Source: Tetrahymena thermophila SB210
Lineage: Eukaryota; Ciliophora; Oligohymenophorea; Hymenostomatida; Tetrahymenidae
NCBI RefSeq assembly: GCF_000189635.1
Contig: NW_002476259.1
Span: 21,371-85,370, forward strand
Direction: 5' to 3'
Length of the DNA: 64,000 bases
Numbering within the stretch: the stretch's first letter is position 1; every line of letters starts with the position of its first letter. The position numbers and the translations under genes are program-made. Below, piece after piece: positions 1-11,401 of this stretch. The notes beneath the pieces were generated by a model that was not told where the DNA came from, ran no database searches, and saw only the letters and a list, made by a program, of their open reading frames with translations.

Positions 1-537
1 TTTTTTTCAAAAATATTGAATAGATATTTATGGAATTTAATTAATTAGTTTTAAATGGATAAAAATAACAAATTAATATAACAATTAATTAATTATCAAA
101 TAAATATTAATTTATAAATTTGCTTTTACGAAGAGATATTACAGAAAAATTAATTTAACATTCATTATTTATTATTAATATTTGTATTTAAAATATATAT
201 TTAAAAACAAAGTAGGAATTAGATGGGGATCATATTTTAAAAAATCTAGTAATTAATAAATGCTATTAATTAATTAACTACTAGAATTTTTTCAAATAAT
301 ACTAACTGGCCATCTCTAATTCCTACTATATATATTTTTAATTATATGTTTTAAATACAAATATTAAGATTAAATAATAAATTTTAAATTATTTTTTCTG
401 TGATATCTCTTCATATAACAAAATTAATAATTTAATATTTGATAATTAATTAATTATTATATTTTATTTGTTCTTTTTATCTATTTATAATTAATTAAAT
501 TTCATAAATTGCAATTCAATATTTTTGAAAAAAAAAT
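1..537. repeat. 537-bp palindrome, probable bidirectional LRR promoter
   Basis: The left arm (about 1-268) and right arm (about 270-537) are imperfect reverse complements centred near base 269; for example GTAGGAATTAGA at 212 mirrors TCTAATTCCTAC ending at 326. The right arm leads straight into the ATG of LRR1 at 540. The same arm lies upstream of LRR7 (49631-49910) and LRR9 (59326-59560), and more weakly LRR6 (41225-41520), so it is the 5' flank of the family. By symmetry an LRR gene on the minus strand should begin just left of base 1. I infer a shared promoter between two head-to-head genes; no specific factor site is recognised. Confidence 0.75.
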
Positions 538-539
538 AA

Positions 540-3500
540 ATGATATAATAGATTAAATATTACAAATAATTAGAAGAAGTAATTATTAATTTTTTTATTA
601 GTATCCTTTAAATTTATATAAATTAATAAAAAAAGTTTTTAAGCTCTTCGCTTTTATCTCATTAGGTTCTCAGTATAAATCTGAGGTAAATTTAATTTAT
701 AAATATTATTTTTATTATTATTTATATTTTTATAATATTTAATTTTGAATTTATTTAAATAAATTATTTTTGTTATAGAAATCATCATTATTATTGATTG
801 ATTTTTATTAAAACAAAAATTTTTAGCTATTTTAACTTGATTTTCAATTCAATTTTTAATTATTTATTATTCATTTTTTATTATTTAATATATTTTCTTC
901 ATTTTTTGCTATTTAAACTTACACTCAATAAAAGCAGTTTATTAGATTTGGATTGTAATATTTTTAATTATAAAATTTAATTTAAAACATGAAAGCTCTT
1001 TTAATTTATTTATTTGATTTATTTTCCTTTTTATTTTTATTATGATTTCTTTTTTTTTTTTCATCCTTTGTTAATTTTATTAATTATTAATTAATCTTAT
1101 TATTTCATAATTTTTCTTCTAATTAACTAGAGCCAAATTCCTATTTAATTTATAAAAGGCGAAATGTAATATATTTTAATAACATAATAAATAAAGCTAA
1201 ATAAGCTTAAAACAGCTTTATTTTTGAGTTTTTAGAAAGCTTTAAATACACAAAATGTAAAATTTGAAATAATATATACAGTATATTCTTATAACATACC
1301 ACTTTTTTTTTGAAAAATTTTATGAACTCAAAAATCTCAACCCCCTTTTTTATTTATTTATATTTATTTATTATTTTTGTTGATTTGAACAATTTGAGCC
1401 TATTATATCTTTTGAATAAAAAGCATTAAAAAAAAAAATATTTTTTTGAAGAGATAATTTTTATTATTAATTTAATTTTGCTTATTAAAGCTAATTTTTG
1501 GTTTATTAGTAAATCTAGCATTTCATAAATTGGTGTAATTGCCTTAGGTTCTGCTTTAATTATAAAAACTAATTAAAAACAACAAAGCTCTTTTTTCTTT
1601 TACTTTTTATTGTGCTTGCTTTTTTTTTGTTCTTTATTTGATAATTTAACTCATAATTTTATTTTCAACTTTTGCTTATTATTTCATAATAATTTTTCTT
1701 CATTTTTACCTTCTAATTAACTATTTAATGATATATTTTTTCTTCAATATTTAAAAAGATACAAATAAATTCGTGATGAAGGCGCAACAGGCTTAGGTTC
1801 TGGTTTAGCAAACTGCATTAATCTCTCAAATTTGAAACTTGAACTTAGGTAAAAACAGTTTATTTGTTTTGGATTGTGATATTTTTAATTATAAAAACTA
1901 ATTAAAAACAACAAAGCTCTTTTTTTCTTTATCTTTTTATTTTACTTGCTTTTTTTTTGTACTTTATTTGTTAATTTAACTCATTATTTTATTTTTAACT
2001 TTTGCTTTTATTTTAATTAATCTTATTATTTCATATTTTTTCTTTATTTTTTTCCATCTAATTAACTATTTAATTTTTTATTTTTTCATCAATATTTAAA
2101 AAGGAATAATGAAATTGGTCCAATGGGTGCATCAGGCATAGGTTCTGGTTTAGCAAATTGCATTAATCTCTTAAATTTGTCTCTTGAGCTTCAGTAAAAA
2201 CAGTTTATTTGTTTTGGATTGTGATATTTTTAATTATAAAAATTAATTAAAAACAATGGAGCTCTTTTTTCTTTTTCTTTTTATTACGCTTGCTTTTTTT
2301 TGTTCTTTCTTTGTTAATTTAACTCATCATTTTATTTTCAACTTTTGCTTTTATTATTAATTAATTAATCTTATTATTTCATATTTTTTCTTCATTTTTT
2401 CCTTCTAATTAACTATTTAATCATATATTTTTTCTTCAATATTTAAAAAGTGCAAATTAAATTGGTGATGAAGGTGCATCAGGCTTAGGTTCTGATTTAG
2501 CAAATTGCATTAATCTCTCAAATTTAACACTTAAGCTTAGGTAAAAACAGTTTATTTGTTTTGGATTGTGAAAAATTTTTAATTATTAAAAGTAATTAAA
2601 AACAAAAAAGCTCTTTTTTCTTTTTCTTTTTGTTGTACTTGCTTTTTTTTATGTTCTTTATTTATTAATTTAACTTATCATTTTATTTTCAACTTTTGCT
2701 TTTATTATTAATTAATCCTATTATTATTTCATATTTTTTCTTCATTTTTTCCTTCTAATTAACTATTTAATCTTATATTTTTTCTTCGATATTTAAAAAG
2801 TGACAATTAAATTGGTGATGAAGGTGCATCAGGGTTAGGTTCTGGTTTAGCAAATTGTATTAATCTCTCAAATTTGACACTTGAGCTTAGGTAAAAATAG
2901 TTTATTTGTTTTAGATTGTGATATTTTTAATTATAAAAACTAATTAAAAACAATAGAGCTCTTTTTTCTTTTTCTTTTTATTGTGCTTGATTTTTTTTTG
3001 TTCTTTCTTTGTTAATTTAACTCATCATTTTATTTTCAACTTTTGCTTTTATTATCAATTAATTAATCTTATTTATTTCTTCATTTTTTCCTTCTAATTA
3101 ACTATTTAATCATATATTTTTTCTTCTATATTTAAAAAGATACAATAAAATTGGTGCAATGGGTGCATCAGATTTAGGTTCTGCTTTAGCAAATTGTATT
3201 AATCTCTCAAATTTGAGGCTTAACATTTCGTAAAAATAGTTTATTTGTTTTGGATTGTGATATTATTAATTATAAAAAATAATTAAAAAAAAAAAAGCTC
3301 TTTTTTCTTTGTCTTTTTATTTTACTTGCCTTTTATTTGTTCTTTCTTTATTAATTTAACTCATTATTTTATTTTCAACTTTTGCTTTTATTATCAATTA
3401 ATTAATCATTATTTTTAATTTTTTCTTTCTAATTAACTATTTAATCATATATTTTTTCTTCTATATTTAAAAAGATACAATAAAATTGGTGCAATGGGTG

Positions 3501-5574
3501 CATCAGGTTTAGGTTCTGCTTTAGCAAATTGTATTAATCTCTCAAATTTGAGGCTTGACATTTCGTAAAAACAGTTTATTTGTTTTGGATTTTGATATTT
3601 TTAATTATAAAAACTTATTAAAAACAATAAAGCTCTTTTTTCTTTTTCTTTCTTTATTAATTTAACTCATCATTTTATTATCAACTTTTGCTTTTATTAT
3701 CAATTAATTAATCTTATTTATTATTTCATATTATTTCTTAATTTTTTCCTTCTAATTAACTATTTAATCATATATTTTTTCTTCTATATTTAAAAAGAAT
3801 GAATAAAATTGGTTCAATGGCTGCATCAGGTTTAGGTTCTAGTTTAGCAAATTGTATTAATCTCTCAAATTTGATGCTTGACATTTCGTAAAAACAGTGT
3901 ATTTGTTTTGGATTGTGATATTTTTAATTATCAAAACTTATTAAAAACAATAAAGCTCTTTTTTCTTTTTCTTTTTATTGTGCTTGCTTGCTTTTTTTTA
4001 TTCTTTCTTTGTTAATTTAACTCATCATTTTATTTTCAACTTTTGCATTTAATATTAATTAATCTTCATTTTTTCTTTCTAATTAAATATTTAATGATAT
4101 ATTTTTACTTCAATAATTAAAAAGCGACAATTAAATTAATGCAATGGGTTCATCAGGCTTAGGTTCTGCTTTAGTAAATTGCATTAATCTCTCAAATTTG
4201 ACACTTAAGCTTAGGTAAAAACAGTTTATTTATTTTCGATTGTGAAAAATTTTTAATTATAAAAACTAATTAAATACAATAGAGCTCTTTTTTCTTTTTC
4301 TTTTTATAGTGCTTGGTTTTTTTTGTTCTTTCTTTGTTAATTTAACTCATCATTTTATTTTCAACTTTTGTTTTTATTATTAATTAATCCTATTATTATT
4401 TCATATTTTTTCTTCATTTTTTCCTTCTAATTAAATATTTAATCATATATTTTTTCTTCGATATTTAAAAAGTGACAATTAAATTGATGATGAAGGTGCA
4501 TCAGGGTTTAGGTTCTGGTTTAGCAAATTGCATTAATCTTTCAAATTTGAAACTTGAACTTAGGTAAAAACAGTTTATTTGTTTTGGATTGTGATATTTT
4601 TAATTATAAAAACTAATTAAAAACAACAAAGCTCTTTTTTTCTTTATCTTTTTATTTTACTTGCTTTTTTTTGTTCTTTCTTTGTTAATTTAACTCATCA
4701 TTTTATTTTCAAATTTTGCTTTTATTACGAATTAATCTTATTATTTCATATTTTTTCTTCATTTTTTCCTTCTAATTAACTATTTAATGATATATTTTTT
4801 CTTCAATATTTAAAAAGTTCCAATTAATTTGGCGCAATTGGTGCATCAGGCTTAGGTACTGCTTTAGCAAATTGCATTAATCTCTAAAATTTGACACTTC
4901 AGCTTGAGTAAAAATAGTTTATTTGTTTTGGGTTGTGATATTTTTAATTATAAAAACTAATTAAAAAAAACAAAGCTCTTTTTTCTTTTTCTTATTACTT
5001 GATTGCTTTTTTTTGTTCTTTCTTTGTTAATTTAATTCATCATTCTATATTCAACTTTTGCTTTTATTATTAATTAATTAATCTTATTATTTCATATTTT
5101 TTCTTCATTTTTTCCTTCTAATTAACTATTTAATGATATATTTTTTCTTCAATATTTAAAAAGATACAATTAAATTGGTGATGAAGGTGCATCAGGCTTA
5201 GGTTCTGCTTTAGCAAATTGCATTAATCTCTCAAATTTGACACTTGTGCTTAAGTAAAAACAGTTTATTTATTTTGGAGTGTGATATTTTAAACAAAAAA
5301 AAGAATATAAAACAAAAAAGCTCTTTGAATTTATTTGATAACTTATGTTTGATTTATTTTTTTATCTTTTTTATTCCACTAATGTTATTTTATTTATTAA
5401 TTTAAGAAATAATTTTTAATTTAAAAGTTTATTCTATTTTGATATTTATTTAAAATTTACACAAATTTATTAAAAATTTGTAGCTAAATGAATAAATCAT
5501 AACAATTCTAATTAATAAGCAAGTGTCTTAAATCAAAAAGATTAGTTGTCTTTGAAAAATATTTGTACAAGTGA
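540..5574 (+). CDS. LRR1: leucine-rich-repeat protein, 13 exons, one frameshifted exon
   Basis: Exons: 540-685, 1759-1848, 2104-2193, 2451-2540, 2801-2890, 3140-3229, 3475-3564, 3798-3887, 4125-4214, 4473-4563, 4818-4907, 5164-5253, 5484-5574. Exon 1 (146 nt) encodes a conserved N-terminus starting MIQQIKYYKQLEE. Each 90-nt exon begins and ends in phase 2 and encodes one repeat of the form YNQIGDEGASGLGSGLANC followed by INLSNLTLDL. The last exon ends KCLKSKRLVVF..YLYK and TGA. The repeat resembles ribonuclease-inhibitor-type LRRs, which usually bind proteins; there is no signal peptide or membrane segment, so a cytosolic role is inferred. Exon 4473-4563 has 91 nt (an extra T in GGGTTTAGG) and would hit TGA. 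Skipping it restores a 378-residue protein. Intron 1 (1,073 nt) holds half a MITE and a fossil exon. Confidence 0.75.
1130..1340 (+). mobile_element. Half copy of the TA-MITE in LRR1 intron 1
   Basis: The sequence starts GAGCCAAATTCC directly after a TA at 1128-1129 and continues through AAAAGGCGAAATG, matching the right half of the complete copy at 44117-44432 read in reverse. Similarity fades near 1340 and the other terminus is missing. Relative to the direction of LRR transcription its orientation is the same as in the other copies. Confidence 0.65.
1519..1558 (+). pseudogene. Fossil LRR exon fused to intron sequence
   Basis: After an AG at 1517-1518 the sequence reads as the first half of an LRR exon (ATT GGT GTA ATT GCC TTA GGT TCT GCT TTA) and then passes directly into typical LRR intron sequence (ATTATAAAAACTAATTAAAA). 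The second half of the exon and its 5' splice site are deleted, so it cannot serve as an internal exon. Confidence 0.7.
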
Positions 5575-6274
5575 TAAACAAATGGCGAAAAAAGGATGAA
5601 TAAATATTAAATGTTTGAATAATTGAATATTTTTTGTTTTTTTATAAAATAATAATTTGAAAAAGTTTTTTAAGCCTAAAATATAAATAGATTGATATAT
5701 AGATTTTATTATTGATTTTATATTAAAAAATGTCATTCATATTTTTGTAAGTAATTAATTATTTATAAAAAATAAAAAAATTAAAAAATTAAATTTGCTT
5801 AAATAAATTAATTCCTCTTAAGCAAACCCTCCGATTTATCCAAAAACGATAAAATAATTTGAAACTTTTAATGTTATATTATATCTTATTAGATTATATA
5901 AATGTCAATCTTTTATATGCCAGTTATATTTTAATCTTAAATATTATCGATCAATCATATTTTTATCCTTATTTTATTTATCATGATTAATTAGATACCA
6001 TGATTTAAATAAAACCTCAGGGAGAAATCAAATTTTACTTTTTATTTTAACTTTTGTGGTTATAAAGAATAATTTTATATGAAATTATTAAATATTAATT
6101 TAAATAAGAAATAAAATAGATTATATAATTATTAAATAATAAATCTTGAATTTCTAGTTGGTCACTATAATAATAGAGATACAATTCTTCTTATATATAT
6201 TTCGTTTTACACTTTATTTATATATTATATATTTAATTAATATATTCATTCTATTTTTCATCGCTTATTATAGA
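5575..6274. other. Spacer between convergent LRR1 and LRR2
   Basis: There is no gene here. The part at about 5745-6060 is the conserved LRR downstream block in plus orientation, with landmarks CTTAAGCAAACCCTCCG and ACCTCAGGGAGAAATC; its reverse complement recurs downstream of LRR7, LRR8 and LRR9. The remainder is AT-rich without recognised features. LRR1 and LRR2 converge on this spacer. Confidence 0.6.
5745..6060 (+). repeat. Conserved LRR 3'-flank block, copy 1
   Basis: This block lies about 170 bases after the LRR1 stop and matches (in reverse complement) 42240-42660, 50095-50340 and 53735-53990. Shared landmarks are the GGAGAAA..GAGGG..TTAAGAGGAATTAATTT stretch and a GGCATATAAAAG-like motif. 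It is non-coding as far as I can see, and may be a 3' UTR/polyadenylation region carried along when genes were duplicated. Confidence 0.6.
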
Positions 6275-8661
6275 TCACAAATCTGTTTTTAAGATAACCA
6301 ATCTTTTTGTTTTAAGATAGTTTCTCATAATTTCTAATTTTTTTGCTTGATGTATAGAATTAATCCTATAAATAAATTTATGAAAATTACGAAAAATAAA
6401 TTAAAAAAGAAGTTTAAAATTCAAATTAATCAGTTAAATTAAGATAAATAAATTAAATATCTCAAAAAATAAAACTTCTTATAAATATAAAAGTCAAAAA
6501 ACAGATCAATTTTTAAAAAAATAAAACAAATAAAAAGTTATTTTATTTAAAACCTTTAATTTATTTTAATATTATAAAATATAAAGGTATTAAATCATTA
6601 AAATGTTATTACCTTATATTAAGTATCAAATTTTTGAGATTAATGCACTCTGATAAAGTATAACCTAATTATTATACACCCTATACCCCAATTTTGTTAC
6701 GACTTTTATAATAAAATAAAATTATTTTGAAAAAAGCATATCAAAAAAAAATTAATAAATATCCAAAGCAAAGTTTGTAAATTAAAAAAATTAGTCAAAT
6801 AAAAAGCTAATAAACCAATTAATCTATTTTTTATAGCTTAATATTAAATTTTATAAAAAAATAAAAAGTTAAAAGCGAACATAGTTTATACTTGAGATCA
6901 AGTGTCAAATTTGCGAGATTAGTCAAACTTGCAAAAGCAGTACCTAAACCTAACATACTCTCATTCTAAATATAATTGTTGCTATATAAATATTGAGGAA
7001 ATTGTAATTAGTAAGAAATAAAAAAATAAGAGATTGATAAAGAAAATCAATAAAAAAAATTGTAATAATATTATTTATTATAATAATTTTTACACAAAAA
7101 GAAGTGCCAAACATGAGATTGTATTACAGTTAGCTAGGAAAGAACAAAAGCTTGATATATCATCAATTTAATTGTGACTTTTTAAATATGTAAAAATATA
7201 TGATTAAATACAAAAAGTTAATATAAAATATTTAAAAATTAATTAATAATTTAAGCAAAAAAAAGCTAAAATTAAGAAATGTTTTTTAACTAAAATAAAG
7301 TTAAAATCAATATTTAAAAATAAAGTAAAATAGTAAAAATAAAATGAATCATCAATTTTATTGTGATTTATTAATTAGAAAGAAAAAATTTCAAACAAAT
7401 TAATTAATATTAATTTATCATTAATTTAAGCAAAAATTAAAAATGGCAAATAATTTAAATTAAAATAAAATTAAAAACAAGTTTTAAAAAATTATAGTAA
7501 AATTCTTAAAAATAAAACTAGTTTTATTGTTTTAAATATATTTATTTTTAAATTATTTCAAATAAAAATCAAATAATTTTTTTTTACCTAAAATCAATGT
7601 CTAAATTCTAGAGATTAGCACATTAAGCTAAAGAAGAGCCTAAATCTGATAAACCTTCATCATTAATTCCATTATTACTTTTTAAATATAGAAGTAAATG
7701 TAGAGAGTTAGAAAAAAATAAAAAAATATGAAATAATAAGAAATTAATTATAAATGTTAACATTTTAAATTTAAAATGATTTAAATTAGAATAAAATAAT
7801 AATCACAAGGAAAAGTATAATAAAAAAACTATTTAATTAATTAATAAAATTATTTTATAGCTTTTATTAAGTTAATTTTAATATTAAAAAAATCACAAAA
7901 TAAAATAAGTAACTAACCTATTTTTACCTAAGATTAAGTGTCAAATTTGAAAGATTAACACAGTTGGTTAGAGAAGAGCCTAAACATGAAACACCTTCAT
8001 CACAAATTTAATTACCCCTTTTAAATATTAAAGAAAATATAATTAAGTATTATTAATAAAAAATTAATATTGAAAGTATAACTTAAAAATAAAAAAAGTT
8101 AATAAGTAATTAGAGTTTTATTGTTTTAAATTAATTTTTATCAAAAACTATTAAAATTAAAAACAAATTAACTTGTTTTACATAAGATTAAGCTTTAATT
8201 TTGAAAGATTAGAACATTCTTGTAATTTAGAACCTAAGAACGATGCATCATATGGGCCTATTTCTTTGCCACTATTTATGTATTGAAGATTATCTCATAA
8301 ATTAAAGATATAGTTTGATCAAAAAATAATATAATAAAAAATTTATTACAACCAAAGCAAATATAAAAGATTAAAAATTTATTTATATATAAATTAATTA
8401 ATTAGTAAATTTGAATAGATAAAATGAACATAGATAAAATTTAGTTTAAAATAATTATTAATAAACATTATTGAGATTAATAAATAAGTTTTTATGAATA
8501 AAAAATTGAATTTACTCTAAATTAATATGGATATCTATATGAAGTTAAAATGATGAGATTAAAAACTATTTATTGATAATAAATTTAAATTAAATTAATA
8601 ATTAAAATAAGCAATTATTTACATCTTCTAGTTTTCTAAAATATTTTTTCTATTATATCAT
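6275..8661 (-). CDS. LRR2: intact leucine-rich-repeat protein, 8 exons, 256 aa
   Basis: Exons in gene order: 8661-8516, 8271-8182, 8017-7928, 7677-7588, 7177-7094, 6981-6892, 6702-6613, 6365-6275. They sum to 771 nt with every junction in phase 2. Exon 1 (146 nt) starts MIQQKKYFRKLEDVN, clearly homologous to LRR1 and LRR9. Six LRR exons follow, one of 84 nt (two codons short). The last exon ends KTKRLVILKTDL and TGA. Repeats are more divergent than in LRR5-LRR9 (for example GKEIGPYDASFLGSKLQEC), so this is an older or less homogenised member. It converges on LRR1. Nothing indicates export or membrane insertion; protein binding through the LRR solenoid is inferred from the family. Confidence 0.8.
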
Positions 8662-9443
8662 TTCTTTTTTAATTGTTTGAAATGCAATTAAATTAACTAA
8701 AAGAATATTAAGAAATTTATTTAATTAATTTTCACTTTTAGAGAGTACATGATTTGTCTATACTAAAATAAGATTGAAAAAATTAAATACTTTGATCGAA
8801 AAATTAATAAATTAGACATCAATTATAATTTATCATATAAAGAATATATTATATGTTTCAAAAAGATTGCTTTGAAATAAAAACCAGAGAAAATATTGGG
8901 TATTAGGAAAAATTAAAAATATTTAATTAAAAAATTTTTATTATACTATTCATTTTAATCTATTTTTATAATAATTATAAAAATAATAAAATTATTTGAT
9001 GCTTTTCAAAATAGTAGATTGATAAAAAAAATCATCTTATCTATAAGATGAATTTGATTTAAAATTGATTTTTGGTTGGTTATCTGATTTATTCTTAAGT
9101 AAAATTAATTCATTATGATTTGCAAATCTTTAGAAAACTTCTTTCTTTTAAGCGATAATTTTTAATTTTAATCAGAAACTTAGAAAAATAAGGTACGATA
9201 ATTTAATTAAATATTACAAAATAATTAAAAAATTGTTAAAGAGCATTCCTTATTTTTTAATATGAGGTAAAATAGAAAATAAATAGGTTTATTTTTGTTA
9301 AAGAATTTTGTATTTTTTTTTCATTTTGAACAGAATAAGTGAATGATAAAATTTATAAATAGATTTAAATTATTTTTAATTTTTTTATATTTTTATATAT
9401 TATTTATAAAAGTAACATATACCTATAAAATCTAATAAAAATA
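8662..9443. other. AT-rich spacer upstream of LRR2
   Basis: I see no open frame of useful length and no RNA gene. The part next to 8661 resembles the upstream region of other LRR genes only over a few tens of bases. The part next to 9444 is the 3' flank of the small secreted-protein gene. Confidence 0.5.
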
Positions 9444-10007
9444 TCATTTTTTTTAAATATAAGTTGTTTTAGTTTCGGGGTCATATTCAAGCTTGTATCC
9501 AGAGAAAACTGCTGTACCTATTGGGAAAGTATTTCCAAAAGTCTATTAGGGAATTATTAATACAGTATATTCACCATACTCATCAGCTGGTAAGGTGTAT
9601 TATTCAGGGGTAATAACAGCTGTATAGATAGATTAATCAGCAGCAAGGAATTGGATTTCGATATTTTTTAACTTACTTATGTCATAAACTTTAAGAAGGT
9701 AGTTCTACTTAGGTTTCAATACATAGTCAATACCCGAATAAGCAAAATAATTTACAAGTTCCATGTAGTTAAATAAAGACACCTAGATATTAGGGTCAGT
9801 TGAGTTCAAAGAAACAAATTTTCCTTCAAATAAAACCATATCTTTATGGTAGAGAGCTTTTTAAACAATAAGGTTAGAAGTACCTTCCTCATGGCTCAAT
9901 GCAACTCTTTTAGATACTTTTAAGCTACTTGGTTAGTATTAAGAAAATAAAACAACACTTGTAGCAATTAAAGCAACAACAATCAAGCTTTTTAATTCAA
10001 CTCTCAT
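9444..10007 (-). CDS. Small secreted protein, 187 aa, function unknown
   Basis: This is a single exon from ATG at 10007 to TGA at 9444, open through about twelve TAA/TAG codons, which supports the ciliate code. The protein begins MRVELKSLIVVALIATSVV, a short basic start followed by a hydrophobic core of about 14 residues, a plausible signal peptide. The rest is soluble, rich in Tyr, Val, Leu and Lys, with an acidic patch (YDPETKTTY) near the C-terminus and no cysteine pairs, so no disulfide-rich fold. I do not recognise the family. A/T-rich sequence precedes the ATG (AAAAAAGTAAATG), usual for ciliate starts. It lies head-to-tail with the arrestin-like gene about 1.4 kb upstream. Confidence 0.85.
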
Positions 10008-11401
10008 TTACTTTTTTATTTTTTCACTAATTTTGATTATCTTCTTTATTAATAATATAAATTTTTTAGTAAATTAAATTCAAATCATGATTTTCAGAAG
10101 GTGGTAACTCTTTCACAGTAATTTTTCTTTTATAATCTTTTACTAATTAGACCTTCTTGCTTCAAATTTATTAAATATTTTTTTATGGAATTCAAGTATC
10201 CTTAATCTGATCTAATTCTATAGTTTTAGTTTAAGCGAAAAAGTAAAATTATTTATTTCATTAATAATGCTTAAATGTATGATCTTTTTTCTCATCCTCT
10301 GTATTTTTAAGGGTATAAGATGAATCCTCTTGAGCTTTGTAAACACTTATTTGTTTTTAATTATTTTTATGAATCCAACAAATCAAAGATAGGTTTTTGA
10401 TTTGTATTATTAAATTTGTGTGTTTTTAGATTATTACATTTTTCTTATTGATTAGAAATTAAAAGCTGTATCAGAAATCTGATTAATAATAAGCAATTAA
10501 ATATAATTAGTCTTTTCTATATATACATATAAAATATTAAAGCATCTAGCTTGTATTTAACAGTAAATTTCACAACTAAAAAACTTATTAAATATGTTTT
10601 AAATAAAAGCAGCTCTAAAATAATTTAATTAATAATAAACAAGTTTATTAAATTATTTATATTATTTTATCAAATAACCAACAAAGCTTCTAAAGCAGAA
10701 TATAAAAAAGAAAACATCAGAAAAATAAATAATGTAAAAAAATGTGAATTTTCGCATTTAGTTAGGCAAAAAATTCAATACTCATTTAAAAATTTTCTTT
10801 ATTATTATGATATAAATTCTGGTTATTTTCTAAATTTTATTATGGTATAGTTTTGAATAAATAGATAATTTAATAAAATTTACACATAAGTATTATGAAT
10901 ATCATAATAATTAGTCACTCAACTCAGTAGATATATATTATCATTTTTAAAAAAAATAGAATTTATTTTGATATAATAATAAAAGATATTTTAAAGAACT
11001 TTAGATAATTTTATTGAAGGTAATTTACTGAACTATTTAAATTAATAAAAATAAAATAAAGCAAATTAAAATTAAAAACTATTTTTAGGGATTTTGAAGT
11101 TAAATCAGAACAAGATTTTATAATACAAATTAAAATAAAATTTTTTAATAAATCAATCTAATTAATAGTAAATTCAATGAAGTAATTTCAGTATTTAAAA
11201 GAATTTAAAATATAGAAGTTCTATATATTTTGAAAATAATGAAATTATGTTAATATTTTAAGTTCTTTAATCATTTAAATTTTAAAAATAAAAAAAAAAA
11301 GTAAATTTACTTATAAAATTGAAATTTATTATTAAAAGAATACAAGTATAAAAATATCTAATTAAATTTGAGTACAATTATTTATAGATATGTCATAAAT
11401 A
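10008..11401. other. Spacer with a possible decayed coding stretch
   Basis: Most of this 1.4 kb is AT-rich and featureless. The stretch 10080-10470 has higher G+C and, on the minus strand, several coding-like peptides that sit in different frames separated by TGA codons. It is listed separately as a possible remnant. Confidence 0.5.
10080..10470 (-). pseudogene. Possible decayed or intron-split coding remnant
   Basis: Reading the minus strand with TAA/TAG as Gln gives runs of credible protein sequence in changing frames: PIFDLLDSQKQLKTNK, then YKAQEDSSYTLKNTEDEKK, then FFAQTKTIELDQIKDT, then YLNSIKKYLINLKQEGLI ending CERVTTF and TGA. Base composition is more gene-like than the flanks. No GT..AG introns that join the pieces were obvious, so a broken gene is the simplest reading. 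No family is recognised. Confidence 0.25.

Larger units (their letters stand above)
686..1758 (+). other. Long first intron of LRR1
   Basis: This intron runs from GTAAAT at 686 to an AG at 1757-1758. It holds half of a TA-flanked MITE (about 1130-1340) and a fossil LRR exon (1519-1558). The rest is AT-rich and shows no further gene; a short open frame near 800-980 is low-complexity intron sequence. Confidence 0.6.

Noticed and set aside
798-980. 60-residue open frame in LRR1 intron 1
   Set aside because: Phe/Leu/Ile/Tyr-rich low-complexity translation of AT-rich intron, with no TAA/TAG-as-Gln coding character.
5542-5736. Minus-strand open frame overlapping the LRR1 last exon
   Set aside because: Antisense shadow of a real exon; its other half is low complexity.
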